Of a stretch of DNA of 64,000 nt, positions 19,057-27,515 are shown one piece after another. Location of the stretch: contig CAWGCJ010000007.1 in NCBI GenBank assembly GCA_963821095.1, positions 310,001-374,000 on the forward strand. Direction: 5' to 3'. The stretch's first letter is position 1, and each line of letters starts with the position of its first letter. The DNA comes from CAVPHV01 sp963821095. Lineage in GTDB: Bacteria; Actinomycetota; Acidimicrobiia; Spongiisociales; UBA5794. The notes under the pieces were generated by a model, which was given only the letters and a program-made list of their open reading frames with translations, was not told where the DNA came from and made no database searches. A program made the translations under genes and the position numbers.

Positions 19057-19998
19057 TCAGCTTCCGGTGGCAGGCAGCGGGGTGCGGCGTCCGCCGCGGC
19101 CGACCAGGATCACTCCCGCCACGGCCAGCGCGCCGCCGATCACGATGGCGGCGCTGATGACCTCGTCGAGGAGCAGAGCCCCGGCGACCACACCAACCAG
19201 TGGGGCGAGATAGCCGGTGAGCGCCACCGTGGCGGCAGTGGTGTGAGCAGAGGCATAGAGGGTGGCGACGAACGGCAGCAGTGTGCTTCCCAGCGCCAGC
19301 AGAATGAGGATCTGCCAGGCGGATGCGTTTAGCCCGGGGAGATCGATATCCCGGACGAATAGGCCGGCAACGACAGCGATGGCGGCACCGGAGACGAACA
19401 TCGGCACTGCCAGAGTGGCCGTGTCGTGGCGGGGCGAGTAGCGGCGGGCCAGGATGCCGCTCAGGGAGCCGAAGGCCACGCCCACCAGCGCGAGGCTGCC
19501 GCCGATCACCGTGTTGCCCGAGCCGTCGGCGATGCCGCTCTCGCCGGACACGATGATCAGGGTGGTGCCGGCGAGACCGAGAACAAAGCCGGCGACCTGG
19601 ATGGGTCGCAGTCGCTCTTTGAGGATCACGTGGGCCAGCGCCGCCGTCACGACCGGGATCAAGGTGATGATGAGGCCCTCGACTCCGGCCGAGATGTAGT
19701 TGAGGGAGGCGATGAAGAAGATCGGGGCGAGCCCGATGCGGGGGATGCCGATCAGCGCCCCGTCCCGCCAGGCGCGGCGATCGATCTTGCGGCCCTTGAT
19801 CAGAGCGAAGGCGACGATGGCAATGGTGGCGATCCCGGTGCGAACCACCACAACGGTGAAGGTCGACGCTCCCTCAGAAAACGCTGCCCGGGTACCGACG
19901 CCGGCGAGACCCCATCCCAGGGAGGCGGCGAGCAGTGTGACGAGGACGCGGATGTTCACCGGAAGGACGCTACTGCGACCGCAGTGCCCGTCGACCAT
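19057..19998 (-). CDS. EamA/DMT-family transporter
   Basis: About 313 residues with ten hydrophobic helices in two EamA repeats of five (first beginning LVTLLAASLGWGLAGVGTRAAF, second at VGVAFGSLSGILARRYS). The family exports metabolites or amino acids; substrate unknown. A GTG at 19959 giving VNIRVLVTLLA is as likely a start as the upstream ATG, because the first 13 residues are not hydrophobic and lack family likeness. The frame is intact. Confidence 0.82.
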   Translation of the reverse strand: MVDGHCGRSSVLPVNIRVLVTLLAASLGWGLAGVGTRAAFSEGASTFTVVVVRTGIATIAIVAFALIKGRKIDRRAWRDGALIGIPRIGLAPIFFIASLNYISAGVEGLIITLIPVVTAALAHVILKERLRPIQVAGFVLGLAGTTLIIVSGESGIADGSGNTVIGGSLALVGVAFGSLSGILARRYSPRHDTATLAVPMFVSGAAIAVVAGLFVRDIDLPGLNASAWQILILLALGSTLLPFVATLYASAHTTAATVALTGYLAPLVGVVAGALLLDEVISAAIVIGGALAVAGVILVGRGGRRTPLPATGS

Positions 19999-20022
19999 TG
20001 GCGAAACAGCGCTGCGGCCGCA

Positions 20023-21219
20023 TCACCTCCCGGCTACTGCGGCCAGATAATCCTTCAGCCACTCGTCTTCGATGTCGCCGAAGCGGTCCTCGACCCCGGG
20101 GAGTACCCAGAGGTGCATCATTTCGTTCGTGATCGGGACCGTGATCGACCCAGCAGGGCAGAACCCGTATGGCGAGGTCAGTCCGGCGATCGCCGGCGGC
20201 GTGAGCGAGAAGCACACGTGATCGTGGGCGTGCCAGACCGTGAGCGGCCCGCCGACCGCGGGTCCCGGCTCTCCGATACCCTCCATCTCGAACATGGCGC
20301 CGAGCAGCACCGGTGTGCCGTTGTCGGCCACTGCGTAGACCAAGGTCTCGGGCCGTGCCGGGTCAAGGACGACATCGTCGGCTTGGTACGCTGCGTTTTC
20401 GGCGTGGAAGCTGAGTCCGTACATGTTGTCGATGTTGTAGCCGGCCGCGGCGGCGACCTCAGGATCGTCGTACTTGGCGATGGCCGCTGCGGTGGCGGCA
20501 TACAACTCGTCGGCTTCCCGCTGCTCATGGGCACTCGGCTCACGATCGACCCCCGAGGGGAGGAGGACGCCGGGGGCCGGCACGTCCCCGAGGTGGTGGC
20601 CGCCACCCGACGAGAAGGCTCCGCCCCAGGCGGCAGCTCCGAGAAACACCATCACCGTCACAGTGGCAGTCGAAGCCCAGAATCGCCGCAGTGCACGGTC
20701 CGAAGCCGGTGTCATGGCAAGGGCCAGGGCGGCGACTTCGATCAGCTTGGTGAGTATGCCGAGTTGGTCGGGCGGCTCGCCGCCGAGCAACGTGAAGGCG
20801 TAGCCGAAGATGGAGGCGAGCAGGATCAGTCGGGTCCACCGTCGCCACGGCTTGCCATCCAGCAGCCGCCACGTCAGCCAGAACATCAGGACGGCATCGA
20901 CAAGGTAGAGCCCGCTGTAGCCCGAAGGTTCGTGACCGAGCAGCAATCCGAGGTGAATGGCGCCGGATGCGCCCAGGAGCCAGGCGAGCATCCGTTGAGT
21001 GGGCGGCAGCGCCCGGTAGGCATCCACCCAGCGCACTGCGGCGGGTCGACCTGAACGGGCCGCCCGCCGCAGCACCCAGGTCCCCACCAGGAACAGCAGC
21101 AGAGCAATGAGCCCAAGGTTGTGCTCGGAGATGACGTTGTACATCGGGCTGCCGACGTAGCCGTTGATGACTTCGGACGGGTTCGGCACGCCATCGGTGT
21201 GGAAAGCGAGCACACTCAC
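20023..21219 (-). CDS. Multi-pass membrane protein with C-terminal His-rich domain
   Basis: 398 residues from a GTG at 21219, chosen because GGAGGGAAG lies just upstream and the GTG overlaps the preceding stop (GTGA). About six helices (residues 35-200) are followed by an external domain (about 230-398). That domain has several potential metal ligands: YGLSFHAENAA, WHAHDHVCFS, and NEMMHLWVLPG near the end. I cannot name the family, although similar WHxHxxxCF domains occur in actinobacterial membrane proteins. Metal binding, possibly copper, is an inference from the clustered His and Cys. It is translationally coupled to the upstream membrane gene and follows a two-component pair on the same strand. 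Confidence 0.65.
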   Translation of the reverse strand: MSVLAFHTDGVPNPSEVINGYVGSPMYNVISEHNLGLIALLLFLVGTWVLRRAARSGRPAAVRWVDAYRALPPTQRMLAWLLGASGAIHLGLLLGHEPSGYSGLYLVDAVLMFWLTWRLLDGKPWRRWTRLILLASIFGYAFTLLGGEPPDQLGILTKLIEVAALALAMTPASDRALRRFWASTATVTVMVFLGAAAWGGAFSSGGGHHLGDVPAPGVLLPSGVDREPSAHEQREADELYAATAAAIAKYDDPEVAAAAGYNIDNMYGLSFHAENAAYQADDVVLDPARPETLVYAVADNGTPVLLGAMFEMEGIGEPGPAVGGPLTVWHAHDHVCFSLTPPAIAGLTSPYGFCPAGSITVPITNEMMHLWVLPGVEDRFGDIEDEWLKDYLAAVAGR

Positions 21220-21686
21220 GGTCTTCCCTCCGCAGTGATGGTCGTCGGCGCGATGCCGAACTCTGCTTTGACGGATGGCCGGCGCAACGTTCGCATGATG
21301 GCGATGGGGAGCACGATCCGCGTCACGGTCGGCACCAGCGCGAGGCCTCGGCGGGCAAGGATCATCGCCAGCAGCAAGTCGATGAGGGCAAAGACGAGGA
21401 TTGTCCCCTCGACCCAGAAGGTGATCTTGCGAGCCCGCCGTGAGCGCAGCCGGACGCCTCGGGCCGCCCACAACGTCACGATGGCGGCGACCAGGGTTGC
21501 CAGCATCAGCGGGGCGATGAAGAGCCCCGTCAAGGTGCCGACCAAGAACACTTCGATGGTCGAGGTGACGGCGATGCCTCCCTGGATCAACAGCAGGATG
21601 CGGACCACATCGACCCGGGTGTCGATTGGCGGCACGTCGATGGTGGGGGCGGCGCCGGTGGGTGGCTCGGTTGTTGAGGTTTCCAT
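21216..21686 (-). CDS. Small four-helix membrane protein of unknown function
   Basis: 156 residues. A short Pro-rich N-terminus (ETSTTEPPTGAAPTIDVPP) is followed by hydrophobic helices at about residues 26-50, 55-75, 90-110 and 115-130, joined by Arg-rich loops (RLRSRRARK). The stop TGA at 21216-21218 overlaps the GTG of the next gene, so the two are made together. Its start is about 90 bases downstream of the histidine kinase stop on the same strand, so it may be part of that regulator's transcript. Confidence 0.6.
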   Translation of the reverse strand: METSTTEPPTGAAPTIDVPPIDTRVDVVRILLLIQGGIAVTSTIEVFLVGTLTGLFIAPLMLATLVAAIVTLWAARGVRLRSRRARKITFWVEGTILVFALIDLLLAMILARRGLALVPTVTRIVLPIAIMRTLRRPSVKAEFGIAPTTITAEGRP

Positions 21687-21772
21687 GCGGCAACTGTCGC
21701 CGGCGGCGATGAGTCACCGATTGGCGACAGATGAGGAGACGGTGAGACTGCGTCCGGGCTCCGGGGTCTGGC

Positions 21773-23170
21773 TCACCCTCCCAGCGCCACCGGGAGTCGC
21801 ACCGTGAAGGAGGCGCCGGCGCCATCGTCATTGGTGACTCTGATCGAGCCGCCGTGAGCGACGACGATCTCGGCGGCGATGGCCAGGCCGAGGCCCGCAC
21901 CGGCCGGGCTGCGGGCCGGGTCGGCGCGGTAGAACCGTTCGAAGACGTGGTCGATGTGCTCGGGGGCGATTCCGGGGCCGTGGTCGGTGACGGTCATCGT
22001 TGCGGTGTAGCCGTCGTCTTCCAGCGTGACCTCGATTGGCTGGGCGCCGTGCTTGTCGGCGTTGTCGAGCAGGATCCACACCAGGCGGGTGAGGGCGTCG
22101 TGGTCGCCCATCACCACCGTGGGGTCGGTGGGGGCGACGGCGATGTCCCTACCGAGGCGGGCGGCTCGGCGCGATGCGTCTTGGAGCACCACCGCCAGGT
22201 CAACGGGGCGTTGGCTGACGTCGAGGGCGGCATCGGCTCGGGCCAACAAGAGAAGGTCATCGATGAGGTGCGCCATGCGGTCGGACTCGGCCTCGATGTC
22301 GGCGAGGGCCTCTTCCCGATCTTGGGGCGAGACATCGGGGCGGTCCCGCAGGAATCCGGCGTTGGAGCGGATGGTGGTGAGCGGGCTGCGCAATTCGTGG
22401 GAGGCGTCCCCTACGAAGCGGCGTTGGGCGGCGAGGTTGGCCTGGAGGCGATCCTGAGAGTCCTCGAGCCTGTCGAGCATGGCGTTGAAACTGGTGGTGA
22501 GGACCCCGACCTCGTCGTCGGCTTTGACCGGCGGGAGTCGGCGGCTGAGGTCGCCGGTTGTTCCGATCTCGTCGGTGGTCTCGGCGAGTTGGTGCAGGGG
22601 GCGCAGCGCCCGCCCACTGACGAGCCAACTCACGACGATGGCGGCGATCAGGGTGATGATGCCGGATACCCACAACACAGCCGTGAGGCCCGCGATCTGC
22701 TCCTCGGTGTAGGCCGTTGACTGGCCGGCGACGACAATGCCTGCGATGCCGAGATCGGCCCGGGACCAGGGCACGGCGTACATCCGAATCTCGGTTGATC
22801 CTTGCTCGGCCGTGACCGTCGACGATCCGGTTTCGGCCGCTTCGACCACGGCGGCTGCCGGTACGCGGGGGGCAATGCCGTCAACTTGGCCGGTGGTGTA
22901 GAGCACGGTGCCGTCTTCCGTCACTACTTCCACATAGGGGTCGGTGCTCGCCGCCACATCGATGAGGACGGGGGGCTGGGTCGGAATCAGGCTCTCGGGG
23001 GGAGCGTCCTCCACAGCAACGACGGTGGCTGCGGCCAGGTCCGCCAGCAGCCGATCCTGCTCCTCGGGAGCCGCCCGACTGACCAGCAGACCGAGCAGAA
23101 CCCCGAAGCTGATCATGGCGATCGCCGTCACGAATGCCCCGAACAGGGCGAGACGGAGCCGGATCTTCAC
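21773..23170 (-). CDS. Sensor histidine kinase (HAMP, HisKA, HATPase)
   Basis: 465 residues, frame intact. First helix at about 8-30 (LFGAFVTAIAMISFGVLLGL), an external sensor region with a PAS-like VVTEDGTVLYTTG block, a second helix at about 168-190, then HAMP (SGRALRPLHQLAETTDEI). The H-box FVGDASHELRSPLTTIRSN carries the phospho-His. N-box: WILLDNADKHG. G-boxes: DHGPGIAPEHI and GLGLAIAAEIVVAHGG. It is one base from the response regulator gene upstream, so they form a pair of the MprAB/PhoPR type. The signal is unknown; the two membrane genes downstream are candidate members of the regulon. Confidence 0.93.
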   Translation of the reverse strand: MKIRLRLALFGAFVTAIAMISFGVLLGLLVSRAAPEEQDRLLADLAAATVVAVEDAPPESLIPTQPPVLIDVAASTDPYVEVVTEDGTVLYTTGQVDGIAPRVPAAAVVEAAETGSSTVTAEQGSTEIRMYAVPWSRADLGIAGIVVAGQSTAYTEEQIAGLTAVLWVSGIITLIAAIVVSWLVSGRALRPLHQLAETTDEIGTTGDLSRRLPPVKADDEVGVLTTSFNAMLDRLEDSQDRLQANLAAQRRFVGDASHELRSPLTTIRSNAGFLRDRPDVSPQDREEALADIEAESDRMAHLIDDLLLLARADAALDVSQRPVDLAVVLQDASRRAARLGRDIAVAPTDPTVVMGDHDALTRLVWILLDNADKHGAQPIEVTLEDDGYTATMTVTDHGPGIAPEHIDHVFERFYRADPARSPAGAGLGLAIAAEIVVAHGGSIRVTNDDGAGASFTVRLPVALGG

Positions 23171-23171
23171 C

Positions 23172-23867
23172 TCAGGCTTCCTTCATCACATAGCCGGCGC
23201 CACGGACCGTCTGCAGCAATCGGGGCTCGCCTTCGGCTTCCAGCTTCTGCCTCAGGTAGCGGATGTAGACGTCGACGACGTTGCTGGTGGTGTCGACTTC
23301 GAGCCCCCAGACCGCCTCGAGAATCTGGATCCGGCTCAGTACCAGCCGGGGGTTGCGCATGAAGTACTCGAGCATCCGAAACTCGAGCGCGGTGAACTCG
23401 ACCTCACGTATGCCGCGGATGACTTCCATGGCGCCGACGTCCATCACGACATCGGCGTATTGCAGGATCTCCCGATCGGCATCGAGGACCCGGCGGCGCA
23501 GCAAGGTGCGGACCCGTGCCATCAGTTCCTCGTAGGCGAACGGCTTGATCAGGTAGTCGTCGGCGCCGGCGTCGAGACCGACGACCCGATCGGGTACCTC
23601 GGTGCGCGCCGTGAGCATCAGTACCGCGGCATCGTCGCCCCCGGCCCGCAATCGGCGGCACACCTCGATGCCATCGAAGCCCGGCAGCATCACATCGAGC
23701 ACGATGAGGTCGGGATCATTCGCTCGGGCTGCGGTGAGGGCGCTGGGGCCGTCGTGGGCGACCGAGACGTCGTAGCCCTCGTAGGCGAGCGCACGCCGCA
23801 CCGAGGCGGCGATTCGTTCGTCGTCGTCGACCACGAGGATGTGAGCGCGGGGTGTCATGGCGGTCAT
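23172..23867 (-). CDS. OmpR/PhoB-type response regulator
   Basis: About 231 residues from the ATG at 23867; a second ATG at 23858 gives MTPRAHILVVDDDERI and is equally plausible. The receiver has the acidic pair in VVDDDE, the phospho-Asp in LIVLDVMLPG, the Thr in MLTAR and the Lys in LIKPF. The C-terminal winged helix is clear (EFTALEFRMLEYFMRNPRLVLSR, then VDVYIRYLRQKLE and TVRGAGYVM). Its stop is directly followed by the kinase start. It probably controls its own operon and the membrane genes past the kinase. Confidence 0.94.
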   Translation of the reverse strand: MTAMTPRAHILVVDDDERIAASVRRALAYEGYDVSVAHDGPSALTAARANDPDLIVLDVMLPGFDGIEVCRRLRAGGDDAAVLMLTARTEVPDRVVGLDAGADDYLIKPFAYEELMARVRTLLRRRVLDADREILQYADVVMDVGAMEVIRGIREVEFTALEFRMLEYFMRNPRLVLSRIQILEAVWGLEVDTTSNVVDVYIRYLRQKLEAEGEPRLLQTVRGAGYVMKEA

Positions 23868-23984
23868 GGTGCCCGACAGGATGGCACGATCTGATGAGAG
23901 AACGATGAGCAGCACATGTTCTCGGAAGCTCGCCTCACAGGTTCTCTACGCTTGGGCCGGATGACGCGAAGGGAGTTCGATTCG

Positions 23985-24443
23985 ATGCGTAGTGACGCCA
24001 CGACCGTTGACGGATATCTGGAGAGCCTGCCGGACGACCGCCGCAAGGCGATCTCAGAGGTGCGCGAGGTGATCTTGGCGAACCTGCCGGATGGCTACGA
24101 GGAGGCCATGAACTGGGGGATGATCACCTACCAGGTGCCCCTCGAGACCTACCCCGACACGTACAACGACCAGCCCCTGATGTACGCCGGGCTCGCCTCC
24201 CAGAAGAACCACATGGCGGTCTACCTGACCGGCGTTTACACCTCGGACGGTGACCGGACTGTATTCGAGGAGGAGTATCGCGCCACCGGCAAGCGGCTCG
24301 ACATGGGCAAGTCCTGTGTCCGGTTCCGCAAGCTCGACGACCTTCCACTCGATGTGGTCGGGCACGCCATCGCCGCCCACAACGTTGGTTCATTCATCGA
24401 ACTCGTCGAGACGGCGCGGCCCGCCAAGAAGTCGAAGGGCTGA
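23985..24443 (+). CDS. DUF1801-family protein
   Basis: 152 residues from the ATG at 23985, preceded by AAGGGAG. The family block is visible in the N-terminal half (TTVDGYLESLPDDRR, then ILANLPDGYEEAMNWGMITYQVP) and in the C-terminal DMGKSCVRFRKLDDLPLDVV. DUF1801 proteins (YdhG-like, with a frataxin-like fold in solved members) are small and cytoplasmic; the molecular role is not established. It converges with the HU gene, and a strong hairpin lies between them. Confidence 0.85.
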   Translation: MRSDATTVDGYLESLPDDRRKAISEVREVILANLPDGYEEAMNWGMITYQVPLETYPDTYNDQPLMYAGLASQKNHMAVYLTGVYTSDGDRTVFEEEYRATGKRLDMGKSCVRFRKLDDLPLDVVGHAIAAHNVGSFIELVETARPAKKSKG

Positions 24444-24458
24444 CACCGCGTTAGGGTC

Positions 24459-24491
24459 AAAAAACAGAAGGGCGGCCCCGAAGGGCCGCCC
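24459..24491 (-). terminator. Terminator of the HU gene (also facing the DUF1801 gene)
   Basis: GGGCGGCCC (24470-24478), loop CGAA, GGGCCGCCC (24483-24491): a perfect 9-bp stem. On the minus strand it is followed by TTCTGTTTTTTG, a typical U-tract, 30 bases after the HU stop. It can also stop transcripts from the plus-strand gene ending at 24443. Confidence 0.9.
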
Positions 24492-24520
24492 TCTTGATGC
24501 CTTCCTGGCGTCAAATCTTG

Positions 24521-24820
24521 CTAGACGGCAACACGGTCCTTGAGGCCCTTGGCGACCTTGAAAGCGGCGACCGTGGTGGCTGCGATCTCGATGGTCGCTC
24601 CCGTCGCAGGGTTGCGTCCGGTGCGAGCCTTGCGGCGGCGGGTCTCGAACTTGCCAAAGCCGGCGATCGATACGTCGCGGCCGGCATCCAGCTCAACGGC
24701 GATGATGCCGTGGCCGGGCTCCGTGCTGAAGATTGCTTCGATGACCTCAACGGCCTTTGCCTGAGTCAGGTCGGTCTGCTTGGCGAGCTTCTTCGCCATT
24801 TCTGTCTTGTTCACGCCCAT
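24521..24820 (-). CDS. DNA-binding protein HU
   Basis: 99 residues from the ATG at 24820, with AAAGGAG upstream. The HU/IHF signature is present: MAKKLAKQTDLTQAKAVEVIEAIF dimer helices, VSIAGFGKFETRRRKARTGRNP with the beta arm and its proline, then AAFKVAKGLKDRV. It lacks the Lys/Ala-rich C-terminal tail found in mycobacterial HupB, so it is the short form. It is divergent from the 2-oxoacid oxidoreductase genes. It compacts and bends DNA without strict sequence preference. Confidence 0.95.
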   Translation of the reverse strand: MGVNKTEMAKKLAKQTDLTQAKAVEVIEAIFSTEPGHGIIAVELDAGRDVSIAGFGKFETRRRKARTGRNPATGATIEIAATTVAAFKVAKGLKDRVAV

Positions 24821-25018
24821 GCTCCTTTGCTGCGGTGCGGTGGTTTTGGAGTATCCAGCGACTCCCAGGGGCAGGACACTATGCACGAGAGCCCGAAAAA
24901 CAGGGGATTTCCTTCACTCGCCCAGAAGTCGCGAAATCTGGAGACCGGGCCTACCACCGTCGCCGCTCTGCCGATGTGCCCTATTCCAGCCGGGGGTCGA
25001 TGCCGAGAATGTCGCGCA

Positions 25019-26119
25019 ATGCGCGAATACACGACTGGTGCAACCGCGATCGTGCGAGGTGCTCTGGCGGCCGGCTGCGACTTCTTCGCCGGCTATCCAA
25101 TCACCCCTGCGTCGGGGATCTTGATGGCGATGATGCGCGAGCTCCCCAAGGTCGGGGGCGTTGCGGTTCAGGGGGAGGACGAGATCGCTTCGATCGGCAT
25201 GTGCATCGGAGCGGCGATGACCGGGGCGCGGCCGATGACGGCAACGAGTGGTCCCGGGATCAGCTTGTACAGCGAGAACATCGGGCTGGCGGTGATTGGC
25301 GAGGTGCCGCTGGTCATCGTCGACGTGCAGCGGCTTGGTCCGTCCACGGGTGGGGCAACCACGGTGGCGCAGGGCGACGTGCAGTTCGTGCGTTGGGGGA
25401 CGTCCGGGGGCTACCCGATCATCGCACTGGCGCCCGGCAACATCGTTGAGTGCTTCACCCTGACCGCCAAGGCCTTCGAGCTGGCAGAACGGTTCCGCTG
25501 CCCGGTGTTCCTGCTCACCGACAAGGAGGTGGTGATGACCCTCGCCACCGTCGATGTTGAGGGATATCCCCAGGTCAGGCAAGCGGAGCGGGTCCTCGCC
25601 ACCTCGGGCGCCCCCTATCGGTACGAGCCGGCAGACGAGGTTCCGCCGCGCCGGGTCTACGGAGATGACGAGCCGGTCCGCTTCACCGGGTCGACCCACG
25701 ACGAGTCGGCATACATCACCAAACATGCTCCAACGATTGGCGCCCTCAACCATCACCTCGCCGCCAAGATCGAGGACCACCGTGATGAGATCGAGTTGGT
25801 CGACGCCGACCTCGAACCCGGGGCGAAGACGCTCGTCGTCGGCTACGGGGTGACTGCGGGCGCGGTCCGGGCGGCCGTGGCGACGGCCCGTCGCTCAGGC
25901 GTCGCGGTGTCGTCATTGGTCGTGCAGAGCCTGTGGCCGGTGCCGGAGCGAGCGCTGGCCGAGGCCCTGGACGGGGTCCAGACCGTGGTGGTGCCCGAGC
26001 TCAACCTCGGTCAGTACCGGCGTGAGGTTGAGCGGCTGGCGGCGGGACGCCGGGTCGTCGGCATCAACCGCATCGACGGAGAACTCATTGCGCCGAACGC
26101 CATCGTGGAGGTCATCTGA
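25019..26119 (+). CDS. 2-oxoacid:ferredoxin oxidoreductase, alpha subunit
   Basis: 366 residues from an ATG at 25019; the ribosome site is weak and an earlier in-frame ATG exists. Family blocks: FFAGYPITPASGILMAM, QGEDEIASIGMCIGAAMTG, ATSGPGISLYSEN, VDVQRLGPSTGGATTVAQGD, with the domain II block TLVVGYGVTAGAVRAAV near the C-terminus. It provides the pyrimidine-side domain of a thiamine-diphosphate enzyme that oxidises a 2-oxoacid to acyl-CoA with ferredoxin as acceptor. The stop overlaps the next start (TGATG), so alpha and beta are made together. The exact 2-oxoacid (2-oxoglutarate, pyruvate or branched) is not fixed by the sequence. Confidence 0.9.
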   Translation: MREYTTGATAIVRGALAAGCDFFAGYPITPASGILMAMMRELPKVGGVAVQGEDEIASIGMCIGAAMTGARPMTATSGPGISLYSENIGLAVIGEVPLVIVDVQRLGPSTGGATTVAQGDVQFVRWGTSGGYPIIALAPGNIVECFTLTAKAFELAERFRCPVFLLTDKEVVMTLATVDVEGYPQVRQAERVLATSGAPYRYEPADEVPPRRVYGDDEPVRFTGSTHDESAYITKHAPTIGALNHHLAAKIEDHRDEIELVDADLEPGAKTLVVGYGVTAGAVRAAVATARRSGVAVSSLVVQSLWPVPERALAEALDGVQTVVVPELNLGQYRREVERLAAGRRVVGINRIDGELIAPNAIVEVI

Positions 26120-27435
26120 TGACGACGACGGTGACTCCGCTGAGCACCTTCCGCAACAAGACGCCGTACCCGTTCTGTCCCGGCTGCGGGCACGGACCAA
26201 TCCTCGATCACCTCGACGCTGCACTTGTGGAACTTGCCATCGATCCTGCGTCGGTCGTGATTGTCAGCGATATCGGTTGCTCGGGCCTGTCCGACCAGTA
26301 CTTCACCACGAGTGCCTTCCACGGTCTCCACGGCCGCAGCGTCACCTACGCCACCGGGATCAAGCTCGCCAATCCCAAACTCACCGTGGTGGTGATCATG
26401 GGCGACGGTGGGACCGGCATCGGGGGCACCCACCTCATCAACGCAGCGCGGCGCAACATCGGCGTCACCGTCATCGTGATGAACAACCTCAACTTCGGGA
26501 TGACCGGCGGCCAACACTCCACGACGACGCCTGAAGGGGCGGTCACGGCGACCACTCCGGGGGGCAACCTGGAGCATCCGCTCGATATCTGTGGAACCGT
26601 CGGCGTCAACGGCGCCGGGTACGTTTATCGGGGGACGAGTTTTGATGACGACCTGACGACGCGGTTGGTGGCTGCCATCCGCCACCCTGGGTTTGCGTTG
26701 CTCGACATCTGGGAGCTGTGCACGGCGTACTACGTCAGGGCCAACCGTTTCTCGCGCCGGGCCATCGCCGAGACGATGGAAGGGCTCGGTCTCGAGGCCG
26801 GGGTGCTGTACGAACGTGACGTCGCCGAGTACGCCGCCGCCTATCGGGAAGCGCACGCCGGTGATCTGGGAACCGCAACGTCGGGCCCGGCGCCGATCCC
26901 GGTCGAGTATCAGCCCGAGTTGGATGGGCCGTTGTCGGTGGTGGTTGCCGGGTCGGCCGGAGGTCGGGTGCAGTCAGCAGCCCATTTGGTTGGCGCGGCG
27001 GCGATCCGGGCCGGGCTGTGGGCGACCCAACGCGGCGACTATCCGATCACGGTCAAAACCGGCCACAGCATTGCGCTGCTGGGGTTGGCACCGACCGAGG
27101 TCCCGCTCATCAGTGTCACGGCGCCCGATGTGCTCATCATCCTGAGCATCGATGGGCTGCGCACCGCAAAGCGCTGGCTGCCCACTATGAACCCCGACGG
27201 TGTCGTCTTCACCCTGCCGGAGTTCGCCGACCTCACCACTGCGGCCCGGGTCGAGGTCATCGACCCTGCGACGGTTGCGCCCCCACTGGGTAAGTCGCGC
27301 CTGGCGCTGGCGGTGCTGGCTGCCGTGGTGTCCCGTCGTGGCCTGTTCCCCGTTGAGGCGCTGCAGGCTGCTGCCGCCGCGGCGCCGTTCGCCGACCAGA
27401 ACCTCGCCACGATCGAGGCCGGCCTGTCCCTCTGA
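26119..27435 (+). CDS. 2-oxoacid:ferredoxin oxidoreductase, fused beta-gamma subunit
   Basis: 438 residues. The N-terminal 270 are the thiamine-diphosphate beta subunit: YPFCPGCGHGPILDHL, VSDIGCSGLSDQYF, MGDGGTGIGGTHLINAARRN (diphosphate/magnesium motif) and MNNLNFGMTGGQHS. From about residue 275 a second domain begins (LSVVVAGSAGGRVQSAAHLVGAAAI), which matches the gamma subunit (pyruvate/ketoisovalerate oxidoreductase catalytic domain). So the gene is a beta-gamma fusion working with the alpha subunit upstream. No ferredoxin-like 4Fe-4S domain is seen, so electrons must leave through a cluster bound by the beta cysteines or through a separate ferredoxin. Confidence 0.88.
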   Translation: MTTTVTPLSTFRNKTPYPFCPGCGHGPILDHLDAALVELAIDPASVVIVSDIGCSGLSDQYFTTSAFHGLHGRSVTYATGIKLANPKLTVVVIMGDGGTGIGGTHLINAARRNIGVTVIVMNNLNFGMTGGQHSTTTPEGAVTATTPGGNLEHPLDICGTVGVNGAGYVYRGTSFDDDLTTRLVAAIRHPGFALLDIWELCTAYYVRANRFSRRAIAETMEGLGLEAGVLYERDVAEYAAAYREAHAGDLGTATSGPAPIPVEYQPELDGPLSVVVAGSAGGRVQSAAHLVGAAAIRAGLWATQRGDYPITVKTGHSIALLGLAPTEVPLISVTAPDVLIILSIDGLRTAKRWLPTMNPDGVVFTLPEFADLTTAARVEVIDPATVAPPLGKSRLALAVLAAVVSRRGLFPVEALQAAAAAAPFADQNLATIEAGLSL

Positions 27436-27436
27436 T

Positions 27437-27490
27437 TGGGTTTTGGCGGACGACAGCGACACCTGTGTCGTTCATGTCCGCCAAAACCCA
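27437..27490. repeat. 54-base nested inverted repeat
   Basis: Outer arms TGGGTTTTGGCGGAC (27437-27451) and GTCCGCCAAAACCCA (27476-27490) are perfectly complementary over 15 bases. Inside lies a second perfect 6-bp stem, CGACAC/GTGTCG with loop CT (27457-27470). It starts two bases after the beta-gamma stop, so it can act as a transcript end, but there is no U-tract and it is longer than a normal terminator. It may also be a dispersed palindromic element. Confidence 0.7.
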
Positions 27491-27515
27491 TTTGAGTTTG
27501 CTGTACGGTGGGGGT

